Positions 10,962-21,720 of a stretch of DNA of 64,000 nt are shown here, in pieces. Source of the stretch: Sycon ciliatum (taxonomy: Eukaryota; Porifera; Calcarea; Leucosolenida; Sycettidae); the NCBI RefSeq assembly GCF_964019385.1, contig NC_088649.1, positions 10,463,025 to 10,527,024 on the forward strand, read 5' to 3'. Under the pieces are notes generated by a model. That model was not told where the DNA came from. It worked only from the letters and a program-made list of their open reading frames with translations, and searched no databases. A program made the position numbers and the translations under genes. Each line of letters starts with the position of its first letter. Position 1 is the stretch's first letter.

Positions 10962-11474
10962 ATGCCGGCCAGAACTGCCACTCGCAGCCTGACGGAATCG
11001 GAAATAAAACCTTTGAGCTCCATCCCTGAAATCGAATCGTCCGTCTTTGAAATTGTCAAGACGCTGTCAGCGCTCGTGTCGGAATCTGCAAACCGGGAGG
11101 TCGGTCTCAAAAACCGGATTGACGAACTGGTCATGCAGATAACAGGACTGAAAGAGGAGGTTGTCGCCATGAAGGAGTCCGCCATTGCAACGGCAAGTGT
11201 TACCTTTCCTTCGGCTGAACAACAGCCCCAGAGTACGACGAGGTGGAAGGGATCTCGTAGCCGTACCCGTACACGAAAAGACCAGGTCACCAAATGCACT
11301 GGTGCAGCAGGAGGAGAACACCGTAGCGCTTTCAAACACGTACACGTGGATGACACTGGCAGTGATCGTGAGATCTCGAGTGAGGAAGACGAACGTTTTC
11401 AGACTGTTGGGCGTCCCCAGTCAAGCCCCAGAAAAAATCGTTCGACCCAATCGCTGATGAATCATGGAAACTAG
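10962..11474 (+). pseudogene. LINE ORF1, coiled-coil N-terminal part
   Basis: The first ATG of the element starts MPARTATRSL. Residues about 20-75 have a heptad-like run (SSVFEIVKTLSALVSESANR, then IDELVMQITGLKEEVVAMKE) that suggests a coiled coil, as expected for trimeric ORF1 proteins that bind the element RNA. A basic patch (SRSRTRTRKDQ) follows, then an acidic stretch (SSEEDE). The frame is lost after about 11450; other-frame remnants (VVYVVNHNADCTEERV) continue to about 11850. No zinc knuckle was seen. Confidence 0.6.
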
Positions 11475-11889
11475 TGTCTAAAGAACCCCACCAAACAAGG
11501 AAGGCAGTCGTGTATGTGGTAAACCATAATGCTGATTGCACAGAGGAGCGAGTGACGATCTCAGCAGCGATCTGTGGCCGTGGCAAAATCCGTCAAGGTC
11601 CATGAGTGCAGCATGCACACCACGGAAGACGGGAAAGTCTCCGCCCAATTGACGCTCGATGCCACTGGCTTAGAAACAGTCACTGCTGTGAACTTCTGGC
11701 CACGACCGCTTTACGCTCGAGCCTGGCGACACCGCAAACGGCCGCAGGATGACAGGTCATCTGGTACATCTGGCGCCGTCAACGTGGGCAGCAGAGGCGA
11801 TAGGGACAGTGAGGCAGAGGCTGCTTCCGCTGGAGCGATTTAGCCACGCAAACACCAATGAACACCAGCTGCGCAAGGACATACTCAGT

Positions 11890-14758
11890 AATGAAGCTCC
11901 TGCTGACAAATGCTTTGGGGTTGCTGTCAACGTTTGGAGCCTTCCAGCATGCTGTTGCATGGAGCAGATCTGACATCGCCATCGTAACAGAGACTAAATT
12001 TACACCGGAGAAAGCCTCACTATCTGACTCCTCCATGCCGGGCTTCCACCTACCCCTCCGACTTGACAGATCTGCTCAAGGCGGCGGAGGTGCAGTCTGG
12101 GTCCGGGACTCCCTCTCCTTTGACCACCTGAGTGACATCAACTGCCATGGCCATGAGGTCATCTGGCTTCGCCTGCACCTGGACAACGGCCAGAAAGTAG
12201 ATGTATGTGCCGTGTACTGACCCGGGCCGTGCCCTGGACAAGATGTCTCTCTGCTTGAGTATCTTGACTTAGTCATGGATCAAGCTCGATCCCTCGGGAA
12301 CAGCGTTGTGATAGCTGGTGATTTAAATGTTCATAATAAAAGCTGGCTATGCAGCACGAAGACTACACCAGCTGGTGAATACATGGAAGAACACTCTGCG
12401 TTCCACGGGCTCCACCAGCACGTTACTCAACCGACACGCGGTGAGAACACCCTGGATCTCATACTCAGCGACTTCTCGGAGACCTCAGTGGTGGTAAATG
12501 TACTGGACCCCATTGGAGCATCAGACCATGCCAACGTTGTGGCCACTTTTAATGCCACCCCACTCCGCGAACCACGGACTAAACGGCGCGTTTGGAGGTA
12601 TGCTCAGGCAGACTGGGGCCGGCTTCGGCACTTCTACTCAACAGCAAACTGGGATATATCAGTAGACCCCGAGGCGTCCTGCAGATCAGTAACCGCTGTT
12701 AACATGGAAGGCATGAATCGCTTTATCCCACACAAAGAACTTTCGACGAAACCAACAGAACCATCCTGATGGACGCCGGAATGCTCAGCCGCTACCCAGG
12801 CAAAGAAGAATGCAAGGAACCGTCTCAGGAGACACCCCACCTGCCACCAGCAACTCATTGACTACAATGCCAAAGTCCGAGCCTCTGCCAATTGCCTCCG
12901 TCTCGCAAAGCAGGCAGAATCTGCCCGCATCCGAGATCGGCTCAAACATGGATCACTGCGAAACAAGCAATGGTGGTCACTCCTGAAGCAAGCTGCAGGC
13001 TCTGGCCGCAGCTCATCTATCCCTGTCCTACGCAATGCCCAGGGCAGAGAATATGTCACCAACCAGGAAAAGGCTACTTGCTTTGGAGAATTCTTTGCGA
13101 GCAAATGCAGTCTGAGTGATTAAGATCTACAGCACTCCGACCTTCCTGACCTTCCTCCTAGGTGTACATCTGCCCTGACAACTGTCCGATTTCGGGAAGC
13201 GACAGTCCAGCGCCAGCTCCGCCAGCTGGATCCGACCAAGGCTACCGGACCCGATGGCATCCCTGCCAGAGTTCTGAAGCAGTGCTCAAAAGTTTTGGCT
13301 GCACCACTTGCCAAGCTGTTCTCACTCTGTTTCTGGTCCCATGTCCAGCCTTCTCTCTGGAAAGTAGCCCGTGTGGTCCTGATACACAAGAAGCAATCTC
13401 ATTCTGCTGTTAAGAACTACCGACCTGTGTCCTTGTTATCTGTTGTCTCCAAAGTCATGGAAAAGATTGTCAACACTGCCATAATCAATCATCTTGAGGA
13501 TGAAAAGGCCTTGTCCATCCACCAGTCCGGATTCCGGCAGGGGCTCAGCACATCTGACCTTCTCACGTCTCTCAACCACTCCTGGGTCTCCGAAGTCAAC
13601 CGTGGTGGCGCAGTCCGCGTGCTGGCTGTAGACATAGCAGGAGCATTCGACAAAGTTTCACACCAAGGTGTGCTCCACAAGGCTGCGTCTTATGGCATCA
13701 TTGGTCCCTCCTCAACTGGCTGTCTGACTACCTTTACGACAGGAAGTTGCAGGCAATAGTCGGCGGAGCATCTTCAGAATCGTACAAGATTGATGCTGGG
13801 GTCCCACAGGGGAGCATCCTTGGGCCCACACTGTTTTTGCTGTATGTGAATGACGCCTGCGACATCCTACTGGAAGGGATCACTCCGGCTGCTTACGCAG
13901 ATGACACCACGCTTTATGCCCACATCCCAACGCCACATGCTGTGACAGAAGTGTGCCGCAACCTCCAAGCTAGTGTGGATGCACTTGCTGAATGGGGTGC
14001 TCAGTGGCGCGTCACTTTCGAGCTAACGAAATCACAGGCCATGACTGTGTCCCGCCACCGCACCCCCTGGGAGACACCACCCATCCAGTTCAACGGCCCA
14101 GCGGTCCCGGAATGCTCGCGGCTGAAGCTCCTTGGAGTGACGTTTGATGCCCATCTATCATCCTCAGAGCATCTTCGAGGAACTGCAGTGCTTGGCACAC
14201 AGCGAATTGGTTTCTTCCGGAAGGCGTGCCATGTCCTGCACCCACCGGGCCGGGCCACAGCATACCGGGGTTTCATTCGGCCTCTAATGGAGTACTGCCC
14301 ACTTGTATGGATGGGAGCTGGGGCTACCCATCTCTCACATCCAGCATCGTGCCCTAACCCTGATTTGGACAGGGGCTGCAATGGACACTCTGTCCCTGCG
14401 GCGCCGTGTGGCCGGCCTCACAACTTTATACAAGCTCCATTACATCGCAAGCCCACCAGCTCTTGCAGCGACACGCCCAGCCAGAGCAATCGCACCCGCC
14501 ATCGCGCCTGCCACACATCGCCGCTCGTCAGCCAACCTTGCGGACGAGCTTCAACTCCAGACAGCCCTACCTGCCAGATCGTGCAATGTTGCGCTGCGCT
14601 CTTTCCTGGAGTGCCTCATCGAAGCCTGGAATGAACTGCCAGCCACTCTCCTTCGCGATGCACCGTCTGCCAAAGGAATGCAGCAGTTCAAGGTTCTGAC
14701 CGACCGCTACCTGAAACGGTCTGGGTGGTCATTGGCCACGGACATCGCCCCCTAGGCT
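11890..14758 (+). pseudogene. LINE ORF2: AP endonuclease plus reverse transcriptase, broken
   Basis: The endonuclease N terminus reads MKLLLTNALGLL, then VTETKF, VVIAGDLNVHN, LDLILSD and GASDHANVV, matching the N, E, D, N, D and H positions of the fold. RT follows with KATGPDGIPARVLK, GFRQGLSTSDLL, LAVDIAGAFDKVSH, GVPQGSILGPTLFLLYVNDA and AYADDTTLY (near 13893-13920). Lesions: TGA at about 12218 (CGA in the copy at 37921), TGA near 12767 (TGG in the copy), TAA near 13124, a 1-bp deletion near 13700 and an 11-bp deletion near 14338. Stops created by C-to-T changes suggest deamination decay. Confidence 0.75.
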
Positions 14759-15583
14759 ACTGCCATTACGACCCTGTTCCTGTTCTCGGAGCACTTCCTT
14801 CTCATCAAACTCCCAATCCATAATATACTATGTCCTTATCTCTCTCTAACTCTCCTCAATTCTCACTCTAATCTTTCGTCAAAACTGCACGACAATCAGC
14901 GACTACTTTCGCCTCAGCATCATGATCTTGATACTGCTATATTTGTACTTGTTTGTGTACTTGTTTGCACTCATATCTTGGAATCACTCGCAAACTAACA
15001 AGTTTCCTGGTTTCCTCCCCTCCCTCCTCTCTTTCCTACCCTCAGAGTTCTTGCTCTCCTGCTCCCCGCCCTTCCACTCCCCGTTTTGTTTCCTTTGGTG
15101 CACATGTGCAGCTGTGATGCCGAGACCCTTGGTCGGCTGAGCTTCACAGGTCCCGCCCACTCCGTCCTGCTGGATATGTACTATTGTGTTGAGTTCTCCT
15201 CCTCATTTTAGTTCATCATGCAGTGAGTGTTCAATTGTTAAAAAAAAGAAGAAAAAACCGGCTGTAACAGTGCCTATGGAAGGTTTTATCAGCTAAATGT
15301 TCAGCTAAATGCATTGAATCTAGCTTCCTCAGTTCTTGTAGTATCAGCACAGGATGGTATAGTCAGTTAGCATGACTCCAAGCTCTTCCACAGAGAATCT
15401 TTTTTGAGCAGACGATGTGATGGCTCCTGGCCGAAAATTTGATTGAGAATTATTTTTGCAGGCGAAGAGACCACTTGGATTGAAGATGGTGTGTGTGTGT
15501 GTGTGTGAGGTTTTCCATTTAATGAAGTGGCTGCAGTGGAGCTTGCGCATATTACGAGATGTGGAGACAATTAAAAAATACCA
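14759..15583. other. LINE 3' UTR and following spacer
   Basis: The stretch 14759-15237 is pyrimidine-rich 3' UTR, with an A-rich tail-like run at 15238-15257. The stretch 15258-15583 holds a GT microsatellite (15489-15508) and no gene. The duplicate copy follows only to about 40556. Confidence 0.55.
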
Positions 15584-15984
15584 ATGAATATACGAAGCCA
15601 GCTTACAATACGTAACCTTTCTCCCTCCTCTTCCACTTCAACTTCTGCGCCTCTCAACGCTCTTGCCCCACCTTTCTTCCCCCATTCTGTACATGCTGCT
15701 ACTCACCGACTTACAATCTGTGTCCTTAATGCTCGCTCCATAGCAAACAAGTCGGGCGAACTCATTTAAATGTGTGAGGATCACACACCCAACATAGTAT
15801 GCATTACAGAGACCTGGCTAACTCCCACACAAGCTTTCCACGTGCCACACTATGAATGCTTCCAACGAGACCGACCTGTTTTAGAAAATAGACAGAACCG
15901 TGAACCGTACGGAGGAGTTCTAATCTTAGTTCGTGAAGGTCTGTGTGCTTCCATTGATCAGCTACCGGATTTTCAGCAACCGGG
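15584..15984 (+). pseudogene. AP-endonuclease N terminus of another LINE family
   Basis: The reading frame gives LTICVLNARSIANKSGELI, a TAA stop at 15767, then MCEDHTPNIVCITETWLTP and REPYGGVLILVREGL. NARSI and ITETWL are the N and E catalytic neighbourhoods of LINE endonucleases of the CR1/L2 group. It breaks off near 15980, where the antisense LINE copy c begins with its own 3' part missing. It may belong to the same family as the RT scraps at 9536 and 34346. Confidence 0.6.
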
Positions 15985-17660
15985 CATGGAAGCCGGGAAG
16001 AGGTGTTGCCGGACGGTGAAAGTCAATCGTGAGTGCCTGGGACTTGGTCGGTTCGAAAGCTATTTTCCACTCAGCACCCCATCGAGCGATGGAGTCCGCG
16101 GCAAGCTGAAGCTGGGTCGCACTCTCCGGGATGTCACACGTGGCCGGAATGCATTGGTAGACTGTGGTATCATCTGCGTATACACCCAGAGAGGTGCTAT
16201 CCGGTATTACTTCCGCACAGTCGTTCATGTGAACCAGAAACAGGGTTGGACCCAGGATACTGCCTTGGGAGACCCCAGCAAGCACAGGGTATTGTGATGA
16301 CTGTTGTCCTCCGACTACAGCACGTAGTTGCCGGCAGCAGAGGTAGTTTGAGAGCCAGCCAAGGAGCGGACCACTGAGTCCGCATCCCTCTGCTGGACAC
16401 CTCGATGTGAAACATTGTCGAACGCCCTGGCAATGTCGATGGCCAGTACATATACCATGCCGCCGCTCGCCGCAGTGGATGACCAGTCGTTGTGCAGTTT
16501 CATTAACAGATCTGATGTACCGAGTCCCTTCCGGAAGCCATATTGCCCAGAGGAGATTACACCGTGCTTAGAGAAAGCTCATGATACACTGGTTGCAAAT
16601 TGTTTCCATTGTCTTGGAGAGAATGCAAAGGAGAGACGCCGGGTGCCAGTTGCGCAGGTCTGATCTAGCTTTCTTCTTGTGAATCGGAACAACCCGAGCG
16701 ACCTTCCACAACCTCGGTTGCACCTGCTGCCGAAAGCACAAGGAGAACAGCTGGGCGACGGGCAAGCAGAGCTCCTTGGCACAATTCTTCAGCACCCTGT
16801 GGCTTGCATGGGATTCAGTCTTCTGAGCTCTCTTCCGACAGTATCCGTAGAAAGCCGAGACTCGGTGCGAGGTGTTATAGGTGGCAGATCGTCTGATGGC
16901 AGATCGTTTGGAAAGTTATCTGCTCCGAGGCTGCACTTTGATGAATAGAACGTGCCAAAGCGCTCTGCTTTTTGGGAGTTGGCCGTGACCCGGACGCCGT
17001 TAGTGTCAACAAGAGTTGGTATGGTTGTGCTGCGCCCACAACCAACTGCTTGCTTCAGCGTGGACCACCACTCTCGATCAGACATGCTCCCACGTGAAAG
17101 TTTGTCCCTCGGCGTGGCAAGGCGTATTGCCTGCGCCTGGCGCAGATAGTGAGTGCAACGCCTGGTCGCCTCAAGGGCCCCCAGTCGTAGCTGAGGACGA
17201 GGAGTCCCACAGGAACGGTCCTAAACTTCCTGTTTTGCCTTCGCCTGTGCTGAACAGTCAGGACTCCACCAAGGAGGGTCAGACGGGCGGGTTACAAGGT
17301 CACGAGCTGGTATGAATTGGTTCATGCCTTGTGAAATGATGTCGGTGACATTATGAAATGATTTGTTGGGACATTGACTGATGGCTGCGGTCTAGTCAGA
17401 TTGACGATAAAAATGAGAAAGTTGAGACCAGTCCGCTAGGTTGTAGGGCCAGAATACTCGTTTCGTGGGACATTCCTCCGACACTTGTGTGGGAAATTCA
17501 GCCATGAGAGTTACATCCGAGGCACCAAGGGGAGATTTGCAACGGACTGTTACATTAGAAATATAGTCAGACATAATCAGATCCAGTAAATTGTCCCCTC
17601 GAGTCTTCATCGTAACATGTTGTTCCAGGCCGTGGCTAACGCACCTATCCTCAGGGAAAA
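15985..17660 (-). mobile_element. CR1/Jockey-type LINE, antisense copy c, truncated at both ends
   Basis: Read from 17660 down to 15985: the endonuclease end with THGLEQ-type LEQHVTMKTRGDNLLDLIMS and LGASDVTLMAEF (H of SDH lost), SDREWWSTLKQAV, VVPIHKKKARSDL, an RT stretch with GSILGPTLFLVHMNDC and VYADDTTVYQC, and KSQALTIDFHRPATPLPGF, where it joins foreign DNA. It shares the missing PDG motif with copies a, b, d and e. The 3' third of the element is absent. Confidence 0.75.
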
Positions 17661-18286
17661 TCCTTTTTTGCGTGCCTTTGGAGCAAGTGAGAAAAGGCAC
17701 AGTAACGTAGAGGCTAGAAGTTGATTGTCTCAAAAATAATTTGGAGCACCAACAAATTGAATTTTCAAGTGACATTCGAGATCGTCACTACAGGCACTCA
17801 AAGAGTCGAAACTAGGGCTTCTTTTGCCTGAAAAAGGCCTGCAAACAGAAAAGTAGTTTTGAATGTTGCTCGCGCGCCCCATACACTAGTACATGGAGCA
17901 GTGGTCTTGCACGGAGCTACAGTAACGTTACTAGTACATGATGGAGCGGTACCAGTGGCGGGTTTGGGGGGAGGGGGCGGGGGGCACCCCCGGGGGGGGG
18001 GGGGGGGGGGGGGTGGCGCCCCCCCCCCCCTCAAGAGTTTCGACCTAGGTTTCAAAAAATATAAGGCAGGGCGCTGAGGCTAGCTAGGCTAGGCTGGGGG
18101 AGCGCGGCCTGAAACGATCGTCCAAAAGCGGTTCCACGGTACGGTGCTCGAGCTGGTGTTGATTGTACACACTACAGACTAGTACAGTCTACAGAGTAGA
18201 GTGAGCATGAACGGCTACAGAAACACGGTGACCTGACTGTGTACACTGTACTGTCGTACAGTTTGATCCCTGTACAGATAACTGAG
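17661..18286. other. Unit linker with extreme G/C homopolymer tract, then unique DNA
   Basis: The stretch 17661-17957 matches the unit linker (compare 3241-3540). Positions 17958-18032 are almost only G then C (GGGGG, CCCCC, a G run of over 20, then a C run) and may fold as quadruplex or hairpin, or be an assembly fault. The stretch 18033-18286 is rich in GTACAGT-type short inverted motifs and is not seen elsewhere. No gene is seen. Confidence 0.5.
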
Positions 18287-18672
18287 TAGAGTCCAGCGGA
18301 TAATGCCAGCATTATATTCGGCATTATACGACTATCCGAGCATCAGAGCATTATGGAGCATTATAAAGGAACAAAACGAGCATTATGTGAGGTTTGAGCG
18401 GCATAACGAGTTTCATAGTGGATAATATCGGGAAATCCCAGGTTTTTGGCAACGATCGGATACAATTATGATCAAGAGATGTTGTCTGATGATTGGTTTT
18501 TGCCATGAAAGTCTGAGGAACAACAAAACAGCCCTATTTTACTCCTTTTGTGTACCTCTTGCGTACTACGCTCCGCCCCTTCCGGGCATTTAAGCACTAT
18601 GCATTGTACCGGTGCATGACTTTGTGATTGTGTAGACACGTAACACCTTTAGCACTAAACGCTACATAACTA

Positions 18673-19464
18673 TTGCTACATAAAAACGTTATGATTGTAG
18701 CGATGTGGTCAGGTAAATGTATACAAGCCGGTTGTGAAGCATGCCCAACCGAGGCCGAGGCAGTTCAAGTGACACTAATCCGGAGTAATTATTTACAAAG
18801 TTTCTTTTACTTTAAGAATAAAAGAGAGCTATGGAGGAGACATACGCGAAGTGGATATCAAACAGACGAAGAAGAGTTTTCTAGTTGTGCCAGAGGCTCT
18901 GGCGATAGCATCTCTAGCGATACTGAAGTAGACACTGATGCATTGCGAAATTTGGACCAGGATGAAGGAGCGGCTATAAACAGAAAGAGCTCGTTCCAAA
19001 AGAACTGCCTTTGCCGAGTCCAGCTCAGGAGGCTCGAAAAGAACTAGAATTTCTCATGGACTCAGTACCAAGTCGATTGCTCAGCAGCGCCTGTCTTACT
19101 TTCCTGATGAAGCACGTACAGTTAGTTGTGGACGGTTGTAATGCCAAGCCTACAGTTAAATGCTATCAGAAAGGAAGAGTATTGTGGCAAGCCATACATC
19201 TACACCCAATCTCAAGGAGAAGATGAGAGCACAAGCAAAGGATGTAGAGTGGCAAAATTACTTCTCACCACGTGTTTTCAGGATTTCCGCAAATGGAAGG
19301 GCTCTCCATCCGAGATCGGATCTCAGGAGCTGGCCTCACGTCTGGTGTTTCAGATGAAGACATTCATGATTCACAGAGTGGACGCAGTGACAGCTTGTCT
19401 GCAGGCAGGAATACTATTTGCTAAGATTAACTTCATCCCAACAATGAATGACTACCTGCAATAA
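18673..19464 (+). other. Unrecognised partly open region inside the hAT-like element
   Basis: Overlapping open frames include SSCARGSGDSISSDTEVDTD (18673-19047), LEFLMDSVPSRLL (19011-19226) and EEYCGKPYIYTQSQGEDEST (19126-19464). None holds a domain I recognise, and no frame stays open across the region. It could be cargo, a remnant of a transposase exon, or captured host DNA. The nested LTR element begins 60 bp downstream. Confidence 0.2.
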
Positions 19465-19523
19465 TGGTTTCATCTCTCACTACATAGATAATTAGGGGAA
19501 AGATATGATACACCGACTATTCT

Positions 19524-19706
19524 TGTAACAGGTTTAATCAAACTTGAAAAGTAAGAGACCTGGTTGACCGTGCCTCGACCAGTTATATGCAAAATGTGAT
19601 AGTATACATGTGGCAATGGCGCCAATGAAGGTGCTAATAGACAGGCGTAAGACGCATGAGGTGCGAGGGAGTGTAAAGTTATAGAGAACAGAGGAAAACT
19701 GTTACA
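19524..19706 (-). repeat. Chromovirus 3' LTR (183 bp)
   Basis: On the plus strand it starts TGTAACAG and ends CTGTTACA, so the termini are inverted repeats with TG/CA ends. It matches 22506-22688 except at three positions. Confidence 0.9.
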
Positions 19707-19907
19707 TCATCCCCCTCCTATGGAGAGGAAGGAGCTTATAACCCAAATGCTCAAGTGGAATAGAGTACAATAAGCGCAAACGAGTGCGAGACGAAAAAAG
19801 GCTTCGCACTGAAGTAACACAATAAGACGACTGAAACTCCATGCAAATAAAAGTGTAATAAGCTCAACAAATGTGTAAGGTGAAAACTAGAAGTTCAACT
19901 GCAAAAC

Positions 19908-20716
19908 TCAGCGGGCAGAAGCCAAGGTTTTGTACTTCTGAAGTGGAACAATGTCATTACCAGATTCATCCAACAAATAATGTTCAGGCTCCCAAGTGGC
20001 GTCAGAGTAGCCTTGCCACTTGACTAGGTACTGAAGCTGATTCTGCCGGCGGCGGTGACTGAGAATGTTCTCCACCACATAGCGGGCATGACCATCAAGG
20101 TCCGTGATAGGCGGAGGCGTAGGCTGTCTCCTATTAGGAATAGCGTTCTTCTCGTAGGCACGGAGTGCCGACACATTAAATACCGGGTGACAGCGGCTGG
20201 TATGAGGCAACTTGAGCTTGTAGGCATTCGGGCCGACCACATGGGTTATAGGAAAGGGGCCAAACCACTTGGGGCGTAATTTATGGGATGGTCGGTCCTG
20301 AGCTTCAGGAGTCAGGAGGAAATCCCGGTAGACCATTACCAAATCTCCCACCTTCAGCTTTCCCTCGACCCTTGTCCGATCTGCATAGAAGGCCTGACGA
20401 GCTTGAGCTGCCACTAGCGCATCTTGTGAGATCTTGACCGCGTATTGTCTTGCTTGCAACCAATCAGCTGAATCTCTGCCTCCCTGAATAGGGTTGAGGA
20501 AGTCGGGTGGTGCTCTGGGATTTAGACCATAATTTAAGAAGAACGGTGTGTTTCCTGTAGATGATTGAGTAGCGCTGTTGATAGAAAACTCACAGAGAGG
20601 TAAGAGCATATCCCAGTTATCTTGCTTATGATTTACAAAAGCCCTCAGCACATCCTCTACTATTCTGTTTACTCGTTCAGTTAGGCCATCTGTCTGAGGG
20701 TGATTGGCAGTACTTC
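19908..20716 (-). pseudogene. pol: Chromovirus integrase C-terminal part with chromodomain
   Basis: The frame begins just after the deletion at ANHPQTDGLTERVNR, which holds the catalytic glutamate of the DDE triad, and continues FSINSATQSSTGNTPFFLNY. The GPY/F-type module follows (KLRPKWFGPFPITHVVGPNA), then HPVFNVSALRAY and a terminal chromodomain: YVVENILSHRR, LQYLVKWQGYSDATWEPEHY. The aromatic positions (Y, W, W) of a chromodomain methyl-lysine cage are present. In chromoviruses this domain directs insertion to marked chromatin. It ends at TGA just before 19908, about 200 bp ahead of the 3' LTR. Confidence 0.85.
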
Positions 20717-21720
20717 TTCACAAAAAACACAGGTGCACCGTATGGCGACTTACTTGGCTCAATGAATCTCTTCTCAAGTAATTCTCAAGTAATTCTGATC
20801 TCTGGTTTCGGCAAGCGGTAAGCGGGTCGAGACGGTGGTCTGGCTCCATCTTCTATCTGGATTTCATGGTCGATTGGTCTCTTCGGTGGAAGCTCATTCG
20901 ACAGCTCGTCTGGAAATAAATCCTGGTACCCCTTGAGCAGGTTCTGGATGTCCTGTTGCTCTGATTCCTGGAGTTGTGGCCCGGAGCGATTCTCCTCGTT
21001 TGCAGGAGTGACCCATGCAAGAAACCCCTCGGCTCCACTCCTCAGGGCATGACGAGCTTGTCGGCCACTGATAAACATGCTTTCCAAAGATGGCCGGTCG
21101 GCTGTGGGCAGGTTAGCTGAAGGCAATTTGGCAACAAAGGGCTCACCGTCCAACTGAACTTCGTTCGTACGGAAGTTGGTGCTGGGGTTGTTCCTTGTAA
21201 GCCACGGCTTGCCAAGAATAGCGTCGTAGCGAGTCAGGGGATACACAGTAAAGTGCTGTTCCTCACTGAAGCCCCCGACTGTCACCTTTAGCGTGCGTGT
21301 GGAAATCTGCGGGACCTCGCTGGTCGAGCCGTCCGCCAATGTTACGCTCAGCATTTCTGAGCTTGCATCCGTGTCAAGATGATGCTTTCGAACAAAACCG
21401 TCTGCAATGAAGTCATGCGTCGAACCGGAATCTATCAGCATCACTGCACGGCGACCGCCGATCTTTCCCTGTATGCGCCGTAGGTCGTGTTCAGGTTCAT
21501 TGCCGACGCTGACGTTGCTGACATGACACCTTTCTGCAACGGGACAATTTCCTACAGCTATGGGTGTCTCCGGCTCTGTAAGTTCCTGGAGAGCAACGTC
21601 TTCAACCTCCAGAGCTCCGAACCGGTTAGCGACTGGTACCGGCGTGGGTGCTTGGGTCGTCGCCAGTAAGCGCACCCCCTTTCTTACTGGCGACCAGCGT
21701 TTGGGTAGCGCTGTCCACCC
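20712..21720 (-). pseudogene. pol: Chromovirus protease and start of RT
   Basis: The frame enters by -1 shift from gag. An aspartic protease is seen at AVMLIDSGSTHDFI, where DSG is the catalytic triad, followed by the flap region and YDAILGKPWL. A linker leads to ELPPKRPIDHEIQIEDGA and RPAYRLPK, the standard RT approach, after a small duplication-like disruption near 20785. RT stops after PYGAPVFFVKK (about 20712-20746), where the internal deletion joins integrase. The long ORF here runs about 296 codons. Confidence 0.75.
21659..21705 (-). promoter_or_regulatory. Probable -1 ribosomal frameshift signal at gag-pol boundary
   Basis: On the minus strand the heptamer C CCA AAC (21699-21705) sits in the gag frame in the X XXY YYZ arrangement. 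Four nucleotides later comes a perfect 12-bp stem with a 12-nt loop (arms 21683-21694 and 21659-21670). The pol frame is -1 relative to gag and opens only after a TGA at 21721-21723, so the two frames overlap for 37 nt and the heptamer is in that overlap. The gag TAA lies in the 5' arm. The 4-nt spacer is shorter than the usual 5-9 nt. Confidence 0.65.

Larger units (their letters stand above)
1..14870. repeat. Segmental duplication, copy 1
   Basis: Nearly every feature here recurs in the same order and orientation at 23596-40556. Examples: 5039-5245 matches 28564-28770, the ankyrin exon 5362 matches 28888, the RT end 6832 matches 30366, 7994-8437 matches 31532-31975, and the plus-strand LINE 10962 matches 37615. 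The offset is about 23.53 kb over the first 8.5 kb. It then shifts because this copy lost about 1.5 kb near 8519 and the other copy holds a different segment at 34886-37361. Homology ends near 14872 (copy 2: 40556), inside the LINE 3' UTR. Confidence 0.85.
10962..15257 (+). mobile_element. CR1/Jockey-type LINE, plus-strand copy 1
   Basis: This is a nearly full-length non-LTR retrotransposon: ORF1 (10962-11850, broken), ORF2 with AP endonuclease and RT (11890-14757, broken), and a 3' UTR ending in an A-rich run (15238-15257). Such elements copy themselves by target-primed reverse transcription. The RT has GPDGIPARVLK, RPVSLLSVVSKVMEKI, the YADD box and MEYCPLVWMGA. The upstream DNA (10712-10961), with an AATAAA at 10785, is shared with the copy at 37364, so the copies arose by duplication of the locus rather than by separate insertions. 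Confidence 0.8.

Noticed and set aside
11858-12036. Separate short host gene between LINE ORF1 and ORF2
   Set aside because: The frame is the start of the endonuclease (TNALGLL, VTETKF) and belongs to the LINE.
20024-20279. Small ORFs on both strands within the integrase region
   Set aside because: They are shadows of the integrase-chromodomain frame, which has clear family motifs.
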